Positions 17,265-24,949 of a DNA stretch of 47,973 nt are shown here, piece by piece. The DNA comes from Longimicrobium sp. (GTDB lineage Bacteria; Gemmatimonadota; Gemmatimonadetes; Longimicrobiales; Longimicrobiaceae), in contig NZ_DATIND010000094.1 in assembly GCF_035474595.1 (NCBI RefSeq), positions 1 to 47,973 on the forward strand. Reading direction: 5' to 3'. How positions within the stretch are numbered: the first letter of the stretch is position 1; the number at the start of each line of letters is the position of its first letter. A model generated the notes under the pieces. It was given only the letters and a program-made list of their open reading frames with translations. It ran no database searches and was not told the origin of the DNA. The translations under genes were made by a program, and so were the position numbers.

Positions 17265-18761
17265 ATGATCGAACGCACGCCCGCCAAGCTCGCCGAGCGC
17301 ATCTTCGACGCGGTGGACGCCGCCGCCGACCGCGGCTTCTGGCCCGCGAAGGACGACCGCTACGAGAACCTGACGCAGCACGTGCTGGGGCTGATGGGCG
17401 TGCTGAGCGGCGCCGACGGCACCGCGAGCGACGAGGAGGTCGCGTACGTGATGGAGATGGCGCGGCCGTTCCAGCCGCAGGAGCCCACCGCTTCGGAGAC
17501 GGCGGGGGTGGTGCGCAAGGCCGCGCGCGGGCTGAACCTGGCCGCCGCGCCGGACTGGTTCCGCGCCATCGTGCAGATGGACCGCGCCACCAACTCGCGC
17601 CAGAGCAGCGACGTGCTCTGGTGCCTGCGCGAGCTGGGGCTGGGGATGATCGCCGCCGACAAGGCCAGCGACCCGCGCGAGGTGGAGCAGCTGACCCAGC
17701 ATCTCGATGCCCTCCGCGGCTTCGCCGAGCAGCAGGGGGTGAAGGTGCAGTGGGCCGAGCCCTCGGGCGGCGTGGCCAGTGACGCGGCGCGCGCCGCCTC
17801 GGGCACGCGCGGCGAGAACGCCCCGCCCGACGCCGCCACCCTGGACCAGCTGCTGAACCGGCTGCGCGCGCTGATCGGGCTGGCGCGCGTGAAGAGCGAG
17901 GTGGAGACGCTCACCAACATCATCCGCGTGCGGCAGATGCGGCGCGACCAGGGGCTGCCGCTGTCGCCGCTCTCGCTGCACATGGTGTTCGCCGGCAACC
18001 CGGGAACGGGGAAGACCACCGTCGCGCGCATCCTGGCCGAGATCTTCCACGCGCTGAACGTGCTGGCGCGCGGGCAGCTGGTGGAGGTCGACCGCGCGGC
18101 GCTGGTGGCCGGCTACGTGGGGCAGACGGCCACGAAGGTGACCGAGGTGGTGGAGCGCTCGCTGGGCGGCGTGCTGTTCATCGACGAGGCGTACGCGCTG
18201 ACCACCGGCCGCGGGCAGACCGACTTCGGCTACGAGGCGGTGGACACGCTGGTGAAGCTGATGGAGGACCACCGCGAGGAGCTGGTGGTGATCGTGGCCG
18301 GCTATCCCGCGCCGATGCGCAAGTTCGTGGGCTCCAACCCCGGGCTGGAAAGCCGCTTCAACCGCTACGTCGACTTCCCCGACTACACGCCCGAGGAGCT
18401 GCTCGCGATCTTCGACAAGCTGTGCAAGGAGGGCGAGTACACGCTGGGCGAGGCCGCGTCGAAGCTGGCCGACCGGCTGTTCAAGCAGATGCACGACACC
18501 CGCGACCGCAACTTCGCCAACGGCCGCGCGGTGCGGAACCTGTTCGAGCGCGCGCTGGCGCAGCAGGCCAACCGCGTGGCGAAGCTGGAGAACTGCACGC
18601 GCGAGGCGCTCTGCCTGATCGAGGAAGACGACCTGAAGCTCGCGCACGAGCAGCTGGAGCAGGAAGAAGCCGAGCGCGGCGCCGCCTCCGACGCCGGCGA
18701 CCCGTCCGGCGACGCGGGGGACGACTCCGGCGCGGGGATGAACCCGGTCGCGTTCGCCTGA
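17265..18761 (+). CDS. CbbX/SpoVK-type AAA+ ATPase with TerB-like N-terminus
   Basis: 498 aa from the ATG at 17265. Residues 10-155 are helical and acidic, with GVLSGADGTASDEEVAYV, like TerB/tellurite-type domains. The AAA core follows: Walker A GNPGTGKT (244-251), a pore-loop segment AGYVGQTATK, Walker B LFIDEAYAL (Asp307, Glu308), sensor 1 VVIVAGYPAPM and arginine finger region NPGLESRFNRYVDFPDY. This is the CbxX/CfqX family, hexameric remodelling ATPases such as the Rubisco activase CbbX. No Rubisco genes are near, so the client is unknown. C-terminal tail is acidic and low-complexity. Last high-GC gene before the helicase cassette. Confidence 0.88.
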   Translation: MIERTPAKLAERIFDAVDAAADRGFWPAKDDRYENLTQHVLGLMGVLSGADGTASDEEVAYVMEMARPFQPQEPTASETAGVVRKAARGLNLAAAPDWFRAIVQMDRATNSRQSSDVLWCLRELGLGMIAADKASDPREVEQLTQHLDALRGFAEQQGVKVQWAEPSGGVASDAARAASGTRGENAPPDAATLDQLLNRLRALIGLARVKSEVETLTNIIRVRQMRRDQGLPLSPLSLHMVFAGNPGTGKTTVARILAEIFHALNVLARGQLVEVDRAALVAGYVGQTATKVTEVVERSLGGVLFIDEAYALTTGRGQTDFGYEAVDTLVKLMEDHREELVVIVAGYPAPMRKFVGSNPGLESRFNRYVDFPDYTPEELLAIFDKLCKEGEYTLGEAASKLADRLFKQMHDTRDRNFANGRAVRNLFERALAQQANRVAKLENCTREALCLIEEDDLKLAHEQLEQEEAERGAASDAGDPSGDAGDDSGAGMNPVAFA

Positions 18762-18860
18762 TCGGTAACAATCGGCTCGGGTGGCTAGCGGCAGCACGGG
18801 AACATATGATATGGTATTCTGAAGTCGCGACTCTGACACTTAAGAGACCATCTTAGGCCC

Positions 18861-19730
18861 ATGCCGAACGTTATCGAAGCATTCTCAAACGCCCGGCTCA
18901 CGCAAGGGGTGATCTTCACCTGTGCAAAAGCTGAAGGATATGAAGGGTGTGAGGTATCCGGTCTCATAATAACTGCTAGATGTGACGCGGCTCAGGACAA
19001 AACGGCGATCTACAACTATGTACCTGTTGTGCGACTTGAAGATTGGCTGCGACGGGATTTCCGGATCATCACCTGTGAGCGCGAGCAGAAAAATGTCCAT
19101 GGTAATCTTCGACAGGTATTGAAGTCCGCAGGTTACACCCCAGCAATCTTGGACATCCATCGGCCGAGAGCCGTCCTCGACACCCTCTTTCCCATCGATC
19201 ACCATCAGATGGCGATTCGGAAAGCACGAAAATCTTTCGAAAAATCTGTGGCTCAATTCGAGCTGCTGGAAGATGCATTGTCGTCGACGCCGGCTACGGT
19301 CGATCTCCCTAAGCTCCATCAGCAGTTCTCAGGCACTCACATGGCGGTTCTTCGGGAGTGCATTACTCAACAGCTAAGTGGGTACTATTTCTTAGAATCG
19401 ATCTCGCCGAACGATAAGGATGCGGCAGGGTTCGTGGTACTATTGCGCGAGATCCACCACTTACCAAAAGAATTAGCCGGAGAAGTTCCGGGGGGGATCG
19501 ATCAGAATGCCTACGAAGAGGTTTGCAATATCACTGAACTTGCGCGAGGGAAGCTCGAATTTACATCAGCTGATTTCTGTTTGCCCCTCGGACGTGTGCG
19601 ATCACCCGAAATAGAACATCTCATGCAAGCTTTCGCACTTCTATTCACTCGCGTGGGAATTGCGGATCCGGATCCCACCCTTCTCGATCGATTTCCGGCC
19701 CGGTATCTCGTCACCAGGGAGCCCGCATGA
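18861..19730 (+). CDS. Unknown protein, first gene of helicase cassette
   Basis: 289 aa, from the ATG at 18861 with no strong ribosome site. GC content falls to roughly half, clearly below the neighbours. I do not recognise a named domain. An N-terminal stretch QGVIFTCAKAEGYEGCEVSG then LIITARCDAAQDKTA resembles a family of small proteins that carry an (I/V)-x-(S/T)-x-x-C-D motif and turn up near defence genes. The middle is basic and helical (IRKARKSFEKSVAQFELLEDAL). The C-terminal half has FVVLLREIHHLP and ADFCLPLGRVRSPEIEHLMQ. Its stop overlaps the helicase start as ATGA, so the two are co-translated and probably work together. Confidence 0.75.
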   Translation: MPNVIEAFSNARLTQGVIFTCAKAEGYEGCEVSGLIITARCDAAQDKTAIYNYVPVVRLEDWLRRDFRIITCEREQKNVHGNLRQVLKSAGYTPAILDIHRPRAVLDTLFPIDHHQMAIRKARKSFEKSVAQFELLEDALSSTPATVDLPKLHQQFSGTHMAVLRECITQQLSGYYFLESISPNDKDAAGFVVLLREIHHLPKELAGEVPGGIDQNAYEEVCNITELARGKLEFTSADFCLPLGRVRSPEIEHLMQAFALLFTRVGIADPDPTLLDRFPARYLVTREPA

Positions 19731-22045
19731 TTAACGTAATTGTGGTGGATGACGGCGCAGCAGCCGAAATCATTGCAGAGCGCTCTCTGCAATCGACAGA
19801 GTTCCTGCAAGGCCGTATACTCGCAGAGATGCTAAGGAGCCGCAACGCTTCATCCGAACCGTTCTCGCCGAGGGTTCGATCCGGTGTTTTCGACGACGGT
19901 TTGTTCTTCCTCGGAGAAAAGTCCCGGGGCCATTTTCTTGTCTTCGATTTGGAGAATACTCACCTCTTCCGTGAATTCACTGCATCGGATGCATTAATTG
20001 TGTTCCAGAGGGTATGTCGATTTGCTGTAAGGATATGGGATAATCTAAAACTTAGTTCAAGCGAGCGGATGATCGCTGACTCCACCAAGGCGGCAATCTT
20101 TCCTTTTCGACTTCCGAACGAGTACCGGGTTACAGTCGAGCGTAAACCCGATGAGAAACGTGGTGAGAAGCGATTCGCTGGTAATCATCTGCTTGTCTAC
20201 CGAGGGGGTTACGATGAAGGGGGTGGTGCATTAGAAGTAGCGGAAATTAAAAATTTCCGTAACGCACTCCGAACAGTACAGTCAGCACGCAGCGCACTCC
20301 TTCGCACCCAAGTTGGCGGAAATCAGCCTGATGCAAATAGTGCGGCAGCACTGCGTGTGACACAGTTACAAACCGGAGAATCTGCCACATCTCTGAGCGG
20401 GCTAGGCTTTAACGAATGGCTTCCGTACCTAACCGAAGCTCAACGGGCGTTTGTCCGCCGCCCGATCTCTCGGGCAGAGCGAATCGAGGGCCCTGCTGGT
20501 ACAGGAAAGACTCTTTCATTGGTCCTTCGATGCATCGGGACGTTGCTTGAAGCGCAGCGTGCGAACATCGTGCACCACAGTATTTTTGTTGCCCATAGTC
20601 AAGCGACTGAAAAAACCATTCGAGGTCTCTTTTCTGAGATCGAGCCCGCCGGAGCCGATTTCTCCTCCCGCGAGCGCGCTCACGCCGACCAATCAGTAAT
20701 GATTACGACCCTTCAATCATGGTGTGCCTCGTTTTTGGGAGAGCGCCAGGTCAGTGAAAATCAATTCCTCGACCGCGATGCATTGGAGTCGAAGGAACTG
20801 CGATTAATGTACATTCTCGAGTCCTTACAAGAGGTAAAACAGACCGAGTTAGAAACCCACCGCCCTTTTCTATCGCCTGAGTTCGCGAACTTTATCGACA
20901 GGGAGGATGAATTTAATGTTGCAGAGATGATCCAGCACGAAATTTCTATCGTGATTAAGGGACGAGCTGACGAAAACTACGAGAGTTATCTCGCTCTGGC
21001 CCGGATCGACTACAACCTTCCGCTGCATTTCGATGGTGACAAAGGTTTAGTGTTTGCTGTTTTTCGTCGATATCGCGACAAGCTTGAAGCCATAGCGCAA
21101 TTTGACACTGACGATGTAGTCCTCACGACGATCGGACAACTTCACACACCGATTTGGCGTCGGCGCAGATCCCGCGAGGGGTTCGACTCCATCTTTATCG
21201 ATGAAACGCATCTGTTCAACTTGAATGAACTTTCAGTCTTTCACCATTTGACAAGAGAGCCTGGTACGTTCCCTATCATCTTTTCTGCCGATCGCTCACA
21301 GGCGCCAGGAGACCGCGGCCTCACGAATGCACTTTTGGACGAAACAATCGCCCCGCATTTGAACGATACGCTTGCAGTTCCAATGCGTGCTATCTTCCGC
21401 TGCTCTCCTGATATCACTGCTGTTGCCCTTTCGGTCACTGCATCAGGGGCGACGCTATTCACTACTTTTGATAACCCACTCTCGTCCGCGGCAAGCACCT
21501 TTACCGCGGCTGAAGAAAGGCTCGCATCTCCTCCCCTCTTACTGCTTTGTCCAACAGACGAGGAGATGGTTAGGGTCGCCATCGTTCGTGCCGAAAGAAT
21601 GGTAGCCGAATTGGGCTGCAAAAAAGCGGAGGTTCTCGTCGCTGTTTTCGGTGAGGCACTTTTTGAACTCTCACGTAGGGAATTTGAGCGCACGAACAAA
21701 CCGGTAGAGTTACTGCAACAGCGTGCCGACCTCGACGGCGTTCTTAGAGCAAAACAGCATGGACGATTTGTGCTTTCGACTGCTGATTACGTCGGTGGAT
21801 TGGAGTTTCAGGGCGCGATTCTTCTTGGCGTCGATGAAGGCCGGGTTCCTCCTACGAAGCTCTCCAGAACGGCAGATAGCAGGCACTTTCAAGACTTCCG
21901 GTCGCACAATCGGCTGTACGTCGCGATCACTCGTGCCAAGTATAGATTAGAATTCTTGGCATTAGCCGCAGAAGGTCCGAGCCCGATATTGAAAGACGCC
22001 ATTCGTCACCGCTTGGTCTCGGTGATACAATCTGACGAACGTTGA
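19727..22045 (+). CDS. Divergent UvrD-like SF1 helicase with unknown N-terminus
   Basis: 772 aa. Residues 1-250 match no domain I know. SF1 motifs follow: motif I GPAGTGKT (255-262), Ia IFVAHSQATEKTI, II FIDETHLF (Asp492, Glu493), III FPIIFSADRSQAP, IV MRAIFRCSPDI, V VGGLEFQGAILLGVDEGRVP and VI LYVAITRAKYRL. The usual DEAQD motif II is replaced by DETHL, and GDxxQ in motif III by ADRSQ. These changes mark a branch away from UvrD, Rep and PcrA. It is probably an ATP-driven DNA translocase or helicase. Lower GC than the chromosome and fused operon with the 289-aa protein suggest a transferred defence cassette. It is not Gabija: there is no OLD nuclease partner. Confidence 0.85.
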   Translation: MINVIVVDDGAAAEIIAERSLQSTEFLQGRILAEMLRSRNASSEPFSPRVRSGVFDDGLFFLGEKSRGHFLVFDLENTHLFREFTASDALIVFQRVCRFAVRIWDNLKLSSSERMIADSTKAAIFPFRLPNEYRVTVERKPDEKRGEKRFAGNHLLVYRGGYDEGGGALEVAEIKNFRNALRTVQSARSALLRTQVGGNQPDANSAAALRVTQLQTGESATSLSGLGFNEWLPYLTEAQRAFVRRPISRAERIEGPAGTGKTLSLVLRCIGTLLEAQRANIVHHSIFVAHSQATEKTIRGLFSEIEPAGADFSSRERAHADQSVMITTLQSWCASFLGERQVSENQFLDRDALESKELRLMYILESLQEVKQTELETHRPFLSPEFANFIDREDEFNVAEMIQHEISIVIKGRADENYESYLALARIDYNLPLHFDGDKGLVFAVFRRYRDKLEAIAQFDTDDVVLTTIGQLHTPIWRRRRSREGFDSIFIDETHLFNLNELSVFHHLTREPGTFPIIFSADRSQAPGDRGLTNALLDETIAPHLNDTLAVPMRAIFRCSPDITAVALSVTASGATLFTTFDNPLSSAASTFTAAEERLASPPLLLLCPTDEEMVRVAIVRAERMVAELGCKKAEVLVAVFGEALFELSRREFERTNKPVELLQQRADLDGVLRAKQHGRFVLSTADYVGGLEFQGAILLGVDEGRVPPTKLSRTADSRHFQDFRSHNRLYVAITRAKYRLEFLALAAEGPSPILKDAIRHRLVSVIQSDER

Positions 22046-22117
22046 TCCGCTCTGGCGGCCCGACAGCGGAGCCTCTACTTTTCGATAATCAATCACCTGA
22101 ACCGGACCGACACCTCG

Positions 22118-22243
22118 ATGTTCAAGCTCTTCTGGCACGCCGGCGTCTTCGCGATCGTCACCTTCCTCGTGTACCTCGTCTGCATGGCGTTCGTGCGGAT
22201 GGAGGACCGGCGCGAGGCGGCCCGGCAGCGGCGCAACTCCTGA
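22118..22243 (+). CDS. 41-aa single-pass membrane protein
   Basis: MFKLFWHAGVFAIVTFLVYL followed by VCMAFVRMED and a basic tail. Residues 8-26 make one membrane helix with a charged Arg/Glu-rich C-terminus. Composition is GC-rich again, so it lies outside the helicase cassette. No clear ribosome site; function unknown. Two strong hairpins follow. Confidence 0.5.
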   Translation: MFKLFWHAGVFAIVTFLVYLVCMAFVRMEDRREAARQRRNS

Positions 22244-22275
22244 GCGCACGCCCGGAGCGGCGCAGATGGAAATAC

Positions 22276-22349
22276 GATCCGGCGCCCGATTGCGAGCGCC
22301 GGATCGCTGGCATCCATGAGCCGGCGCCCGCGACAAACGCGGGCGCCGG
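22276..22349. terminator. Pair of hairpins between convergent genes
   Basis: First hairpin: 10-bp perfect stem 22276-22285 with 22296-22305. Second: 12-bp perfect stem 22321-22332 with 22338-22349, loop ACAAA. They separate the small membrane protein gene from the convergent gene ending at 22358. Confidence 0.65.
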
Positions 22350-22357
22350 TTCGCGTT

Positions 22358-23203
22358 TCACCGCCGCCGCGGCGTGTAGTTGAACGTCGTCTTGCGGTCG
22401 CCGGCGATGGCGCGCTGGTCCTTCATCAGGAAGCCGGCGCGGCGCGCGCCTGCGGCGCTCAGGTCGGGGACGAGGCGCGCGGGCGGGGGGACGAGCACGC
22501 CGACCTGGATGTACCTCCCGCGGCAGATCTCCACCCAGTGCCCCAGGCTGAAGCGCACGGCCACGCGCCCGCCCTCCAGGTGGTGCAGCGCGAACTCGGC
22601 GGGGAACTCGCCGAAGCCGTAGGTGCACTCGTCGCCCGGCGGCTGCACCTCCACCCGCTTCAGCGCCTCCGTCATCGCCGCCGGCGAGGCGGAGGCGCGC
22701 ACGTGCGCCGAATCCATCGCCTGCCGCACGAGGGCGTCGCCGGCCAGCGCGCGCAGCACCTCGCGCTCGGGCACCAGGTCGGTGATGCGCGCCGGGTGCG
22801 GATGGGCGGCGGTGCCGCGCGCCAGGTCGTACGCCACGAAGCGCGTCCACATGATGGGGTGCACGCCGCCGCAGTCGCAGTAGGTCGCCTCCTCCAGGCT
22901 CACGATCGAGCCCACCACCGACAGCAGCCGCACCGTCCGCTCGTACTCCTTCACCGTCGCTTCCTCGTCGCTGACGTCCTCCATCTCCGCCCACTCCGCG
23001 TCGGCGATCCGGCGCGCGGAAAAGACGAGCGCGCCGTCGCTGGCCCGCCGCGCGGTGATGTCGCGGTCCGTCCACGCCACGTCGAATCCGCCCGAGCGCC
23101 CGCGCCAGATCGTCCGCTGCGCGGTAGAGCGGGACGCGGCCAGGGACAGCAACGGCAACAGCAGCAGGGAGATGCGGATCATCTTCGCGAGCATGCGCGT
23201 CAT
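22358..23203 (-). CDS. Exported protein of unknown function
   Basis: 281 aa from the ATG at 23203 (alternatives at 23194 and 23182 in the same frame). The N-terminus is a signal peptide with MIRISLLLLPLLSLAASRS and a cut near STAQ. Visible features: a Cys-pair motif YCDCGGVHPIMWTRF, an acidic segment DVSDEEATVKEYERT, and near the end HWVEICRGRYIQVGVLVPPP. I do not recognise a family. A dispersed repeat copy lies 83 bases before the start. It could be a secreted stress or binding protein; no catalytic motif found. Confidence 0.6.
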   Translation of the reverse strand: MTRMLAKMIRISLLLLPLLSLAASRSTAQRTIWRGRSGGFDVAWTDRDITARRASDGALVFSARRIADAEWAEMEDVSDEEATVKEYERTVRLLSVVGSIVSLEEATYCDCGGVHPIMWTRFVAYDLARGTAAHPHPARITDLVPEREVLRALAGDALVRQAMDSAHVRASASPAAMTEALKRVEVQPPGDECTYGFGEFPAEFALHHLEGGRVAVRFSLGHWVEICRGRYIQVGVLVPPPARLVPDLSAAGARRAGFLMKDQRAIAGDRKTTFNYTPRRR

Positions 23204-23285
23204 CGGGAGATGGGGATGGAGAAGGAGATGGAGATGTCGATCATCTTCGCGGATGGGGATGGAGCCTTCGCAGGCCAGACCCACC

Positions 23286-23350
23286 GGCGGCTGAAGCCGC
23301 AGCAACAACCACGGGAAGCCTCGCAAACTGCGCGAGGCTGTTCGGCTCGG
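23286..23350 (-). repeat. Dispersed two-hairpin repeat, copy D
   Basis: Canonical copy: stem GCGGC with TGAA loop, linker AGCAACAACCACGGGAA, second hairpin gcctcgc/gcgaggc. The TGAA-loop end faces the start of the exported protein gene at 23203. Its tail TGTTCGGCTCGG is shared with copy H at 47876. Confidence 0.85.
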
Positions 23351-23397
23351 GAGCAGTCGCCCGCTCGATCGGCTCGGTTTCCGGACGCGAGTTGATG

Positions 23398-24381
23398 TCA
23401 TTCGCGGGCGATACGGAGGATCACGCGCGGGCCCTCGCCGGAGGCGGCGAGGACGCGGTTGGCCTCCGCGACGAGCTCCGGCGGCGAGTCGATGAAGCCC
23501 GCGCCGCGCATCAGCGCGATGGACGCGCGGTTCGTCTCCAGCACGTCGACGAAGATCTCGCGCGCGCCGCGGCGATGCGCTTCCGCGATCACCTCGCGCA
23601 CCAGCTCGCGCCCCAGCCCCAGCCGCCGCGCGGAGGGATCGACCGCGAGCGCGCGCAGCCACACGCCGGGCAGGTCCGTCCCCTCCGCCCGATACTCGTC
23701 CACGAAGACGAAGCCGCGCACGCCACCCCGTGCGTCGAACGCGGCCACGGCGGCGCCCGCCGTCGCCCAGCGCGTACGCGCCTGCGTGACGATGTACGGG
23801 CGCATCCGCGGCAGGTTCCCGGCGCAGAATGCGTCCAGCGCGTCCGCGTCTTCCGGGCGGACGGGGCGGACGTGCACCGGCCCCACGCGCCGCCCGCGGA
23901 TCCGCCGCCCCGCCGCGGACGTCCTGGCGAGCCGCGCCGCCGGGCCGAGCACCATCCGCGCGGCCGCCGCGGCGCGCTGCATCGCCCACGCGGCCGCCCG
24001 CCACCCCGCGCCGAAGCCCAGCGTGCGCCCGCCGCGCCGGATCGCCGCGACGCGGCCGTGCACCTCGCCGGGCGCGTCGTCCACCCGCCCGCGCGGCGTC
24101 CCCACCCGCAGCGGCAGCGTGGCGGCGACGACGCGCACCGCCCACGCGCCGTCGCGGCGGACGAGCGCCAGGTCGCCCCGTTGCAGATCATCCACCGCGC
24201 AGCGCGCCACGCCGATCTGGTCGCCGGGGCGCAGGAGCGGTGAGAAGGTGCGGCCGTTCACCGGCAGCCACACGAGCGCATCCCCATCCGCGGCGTTGAG
24301 CCGGGCCAGGATGTCGTCGGCGGACGGTGCGTCGGTCACGGAGGATGCGGCGGGGCGGGAACGGCGCGGCGTGGACGGCAT
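23398..24381 (-). CDS. S24/S26-like domain fused to GNAT acetyltransferase
   Basis: 327 aa from the ATG at 24381 (a TTG at 24411 would add ten residues). Residues 20-130 resemble the signal-peptidase/LexA fold: VWLPVNGRTFSPLLRPGDQIGV then LQRGDLALVRRDGAWAVRVV. In true S26 peptidases the first motif is GxSMxPTL; here the expected Ser is replaced by TFSP, so catalysis is doubtful. Residues 190-325 are a GNAT domain with VWLRALAVDPSARRLGLGREL (acetyl-CoA loop) and FVDVLETNRASIALMRGAGF. This unusual pairing could modify a secreted or ribosomal peptide; a lanthipeptide precursor gene lies just upstream on the same strand. Function is inference. Confidence 0.7.
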   Translation of the reverse strand: MPSTPRRSRPAASSVTDAPSADDILARLNAADGDALVWLPVNGRTFSPLLRPGDQIGVARCAVDDLQRGDLALVRRDGAWAVRVVAATLPLRVGTPRGRVDDAPGEVHGRVAAIRRGGRTLGFGAGWRAAAWAMQRAAAAARMVLGPAARLARTSAAGRRIRGRRVGPVHVRPVRPEDADALDAFCAGNLPRMRPYIVTQARTRWATAGAAVAAFDARGGVRGFVFVDEYRAEGTDLPGVWLRALAVDPSARRLGLGRELVREVIAEAHRRGAREIFVDVLETNRASIALMRGAGFIDSPPELVAEANRVLAASGEGPRVILRIARE

Positions 24382-24412
24382 CCAATCTACCGACGCCCGC
24401 GATACCCACAAA

Positions 24413-24429
24413 GGCGGCTGAAATCGCGG
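24413..24429 (-). repeat. Partial copy of the dispersed repeat (copy K)
   Basis: Only the first hairpin region (GGCGGCTGAAATCGCGG) is left, with imperfect pairing. It faces the S24/S26-GNAT gene start at 24381. Confidence 0.45.
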
Positions 24430-24445
24430 TCGAACGCAGGAGCGT

Positions 24446-24477
24446 GCAGGGGCGCCCCATCCGGAGCGCCCCCTTGC
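24446..24477 (-). terminator. Imperfect hairpin after the lanthipeptide precursor
   Basis: GCAGGGGCGC (24446-24455) pairs with GCGCCCCCTTGC (24466-24477) with small bulges. It lies 28 bases past the stop codon of the precursor gene and probably ends that transcript. Confidence 0.5.
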
Positions 24478-24504
24478 TTCATCCGGCCGCGATCGTGCCG
24501 TGCC

Positions 24505-24711
24505 TCAGCAGTTGTTGTCCCACGAGATCGGCTGGGGGTTGCAGTACGGCGGCGCGGGGCACGAGTAGCAGGAGTCCTGGAGGCCCGTGTGGCACTGGTC
24601 GCCGCTCTGGTAGGTGTAGGTGTGGGCGTGCACGGTCCCCCCGCGGCCGTTCGCCCCCGCGTCGAACGAGTGCACCGCGATCTGGTCGAGGTTCAGCTTC
24701 AGCTTCTTCAC
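24505..24711 (-). CDS. Pinensin-type lanthipeptide precursor
   Basis: 68 aa, GTG start at 24711 with GGAGG five bases upstream. Leader MKKLKLNLDQIAVHSFD carries the K-L-x-L-x-x-(I/L)-x-V-x-S-F pattern of pinensin-like leaders. The core is rich in Thr, Ser and Cys (HTYTYQSGDQCHTG, DSCYSCPAPPYCNP, NNC), suited to thioether ring formation. No LanB, LanC or protease gene is in the window, so the modifying enzymes must be elsewhere. Two more precursors with matching leaders lie at 32496 and 34078. Function of the product unknown. Confidence 0.8.
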   Translation of the reverse strand: MKKLKLNLDQIAVHSFDAGANGRGGTVHAHTYTYQSGDQCHTGLQDSCYSCPAPPYCNPQPISWDNNC

Positions 24712-24869
24712 GTGGGCCTCCTTGGAGCGGGAGAGACGGGCCGCGACGTTGCGGTGCGTCTATCCTACCATCGTCCGGCTTCTTTCGACAATAGCGGATC
24801 AGCGGAAACATTGTCCGCAATCGCGGGGCGGGGAGGCTTCTGCGACACGCCGGCATTCCTGGAACGAGG

Positions 24870-24897
24870 AGCGCCCGCCGGGGGTCCGGCGGGCGCT
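24870..24897. terminator. 12-bp perfect hairpin past the copper-protein gene
   Basis: AGCGCCCGCCGG (24870-24881) pairs with CCGGCGGGCGCT (24886-24897). It lies 53 bases beyond the stop codon of the minus-strand PHM-like gene and fits its terminator. Confidence 0.65.
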
Positions 24898-24949
24898 GGC
24901 TGTCCGTTCTACCGTCACGGGCGCGCGGCGAATCGCGATCCTGCCGCGA

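Noticed and set aside
18861-22045. Gabija system
   Set aside because: The helicase resembles GajB in class, but the 289-aa partner lacks OLD/TOPRIM and ATPase motifs of GajA.
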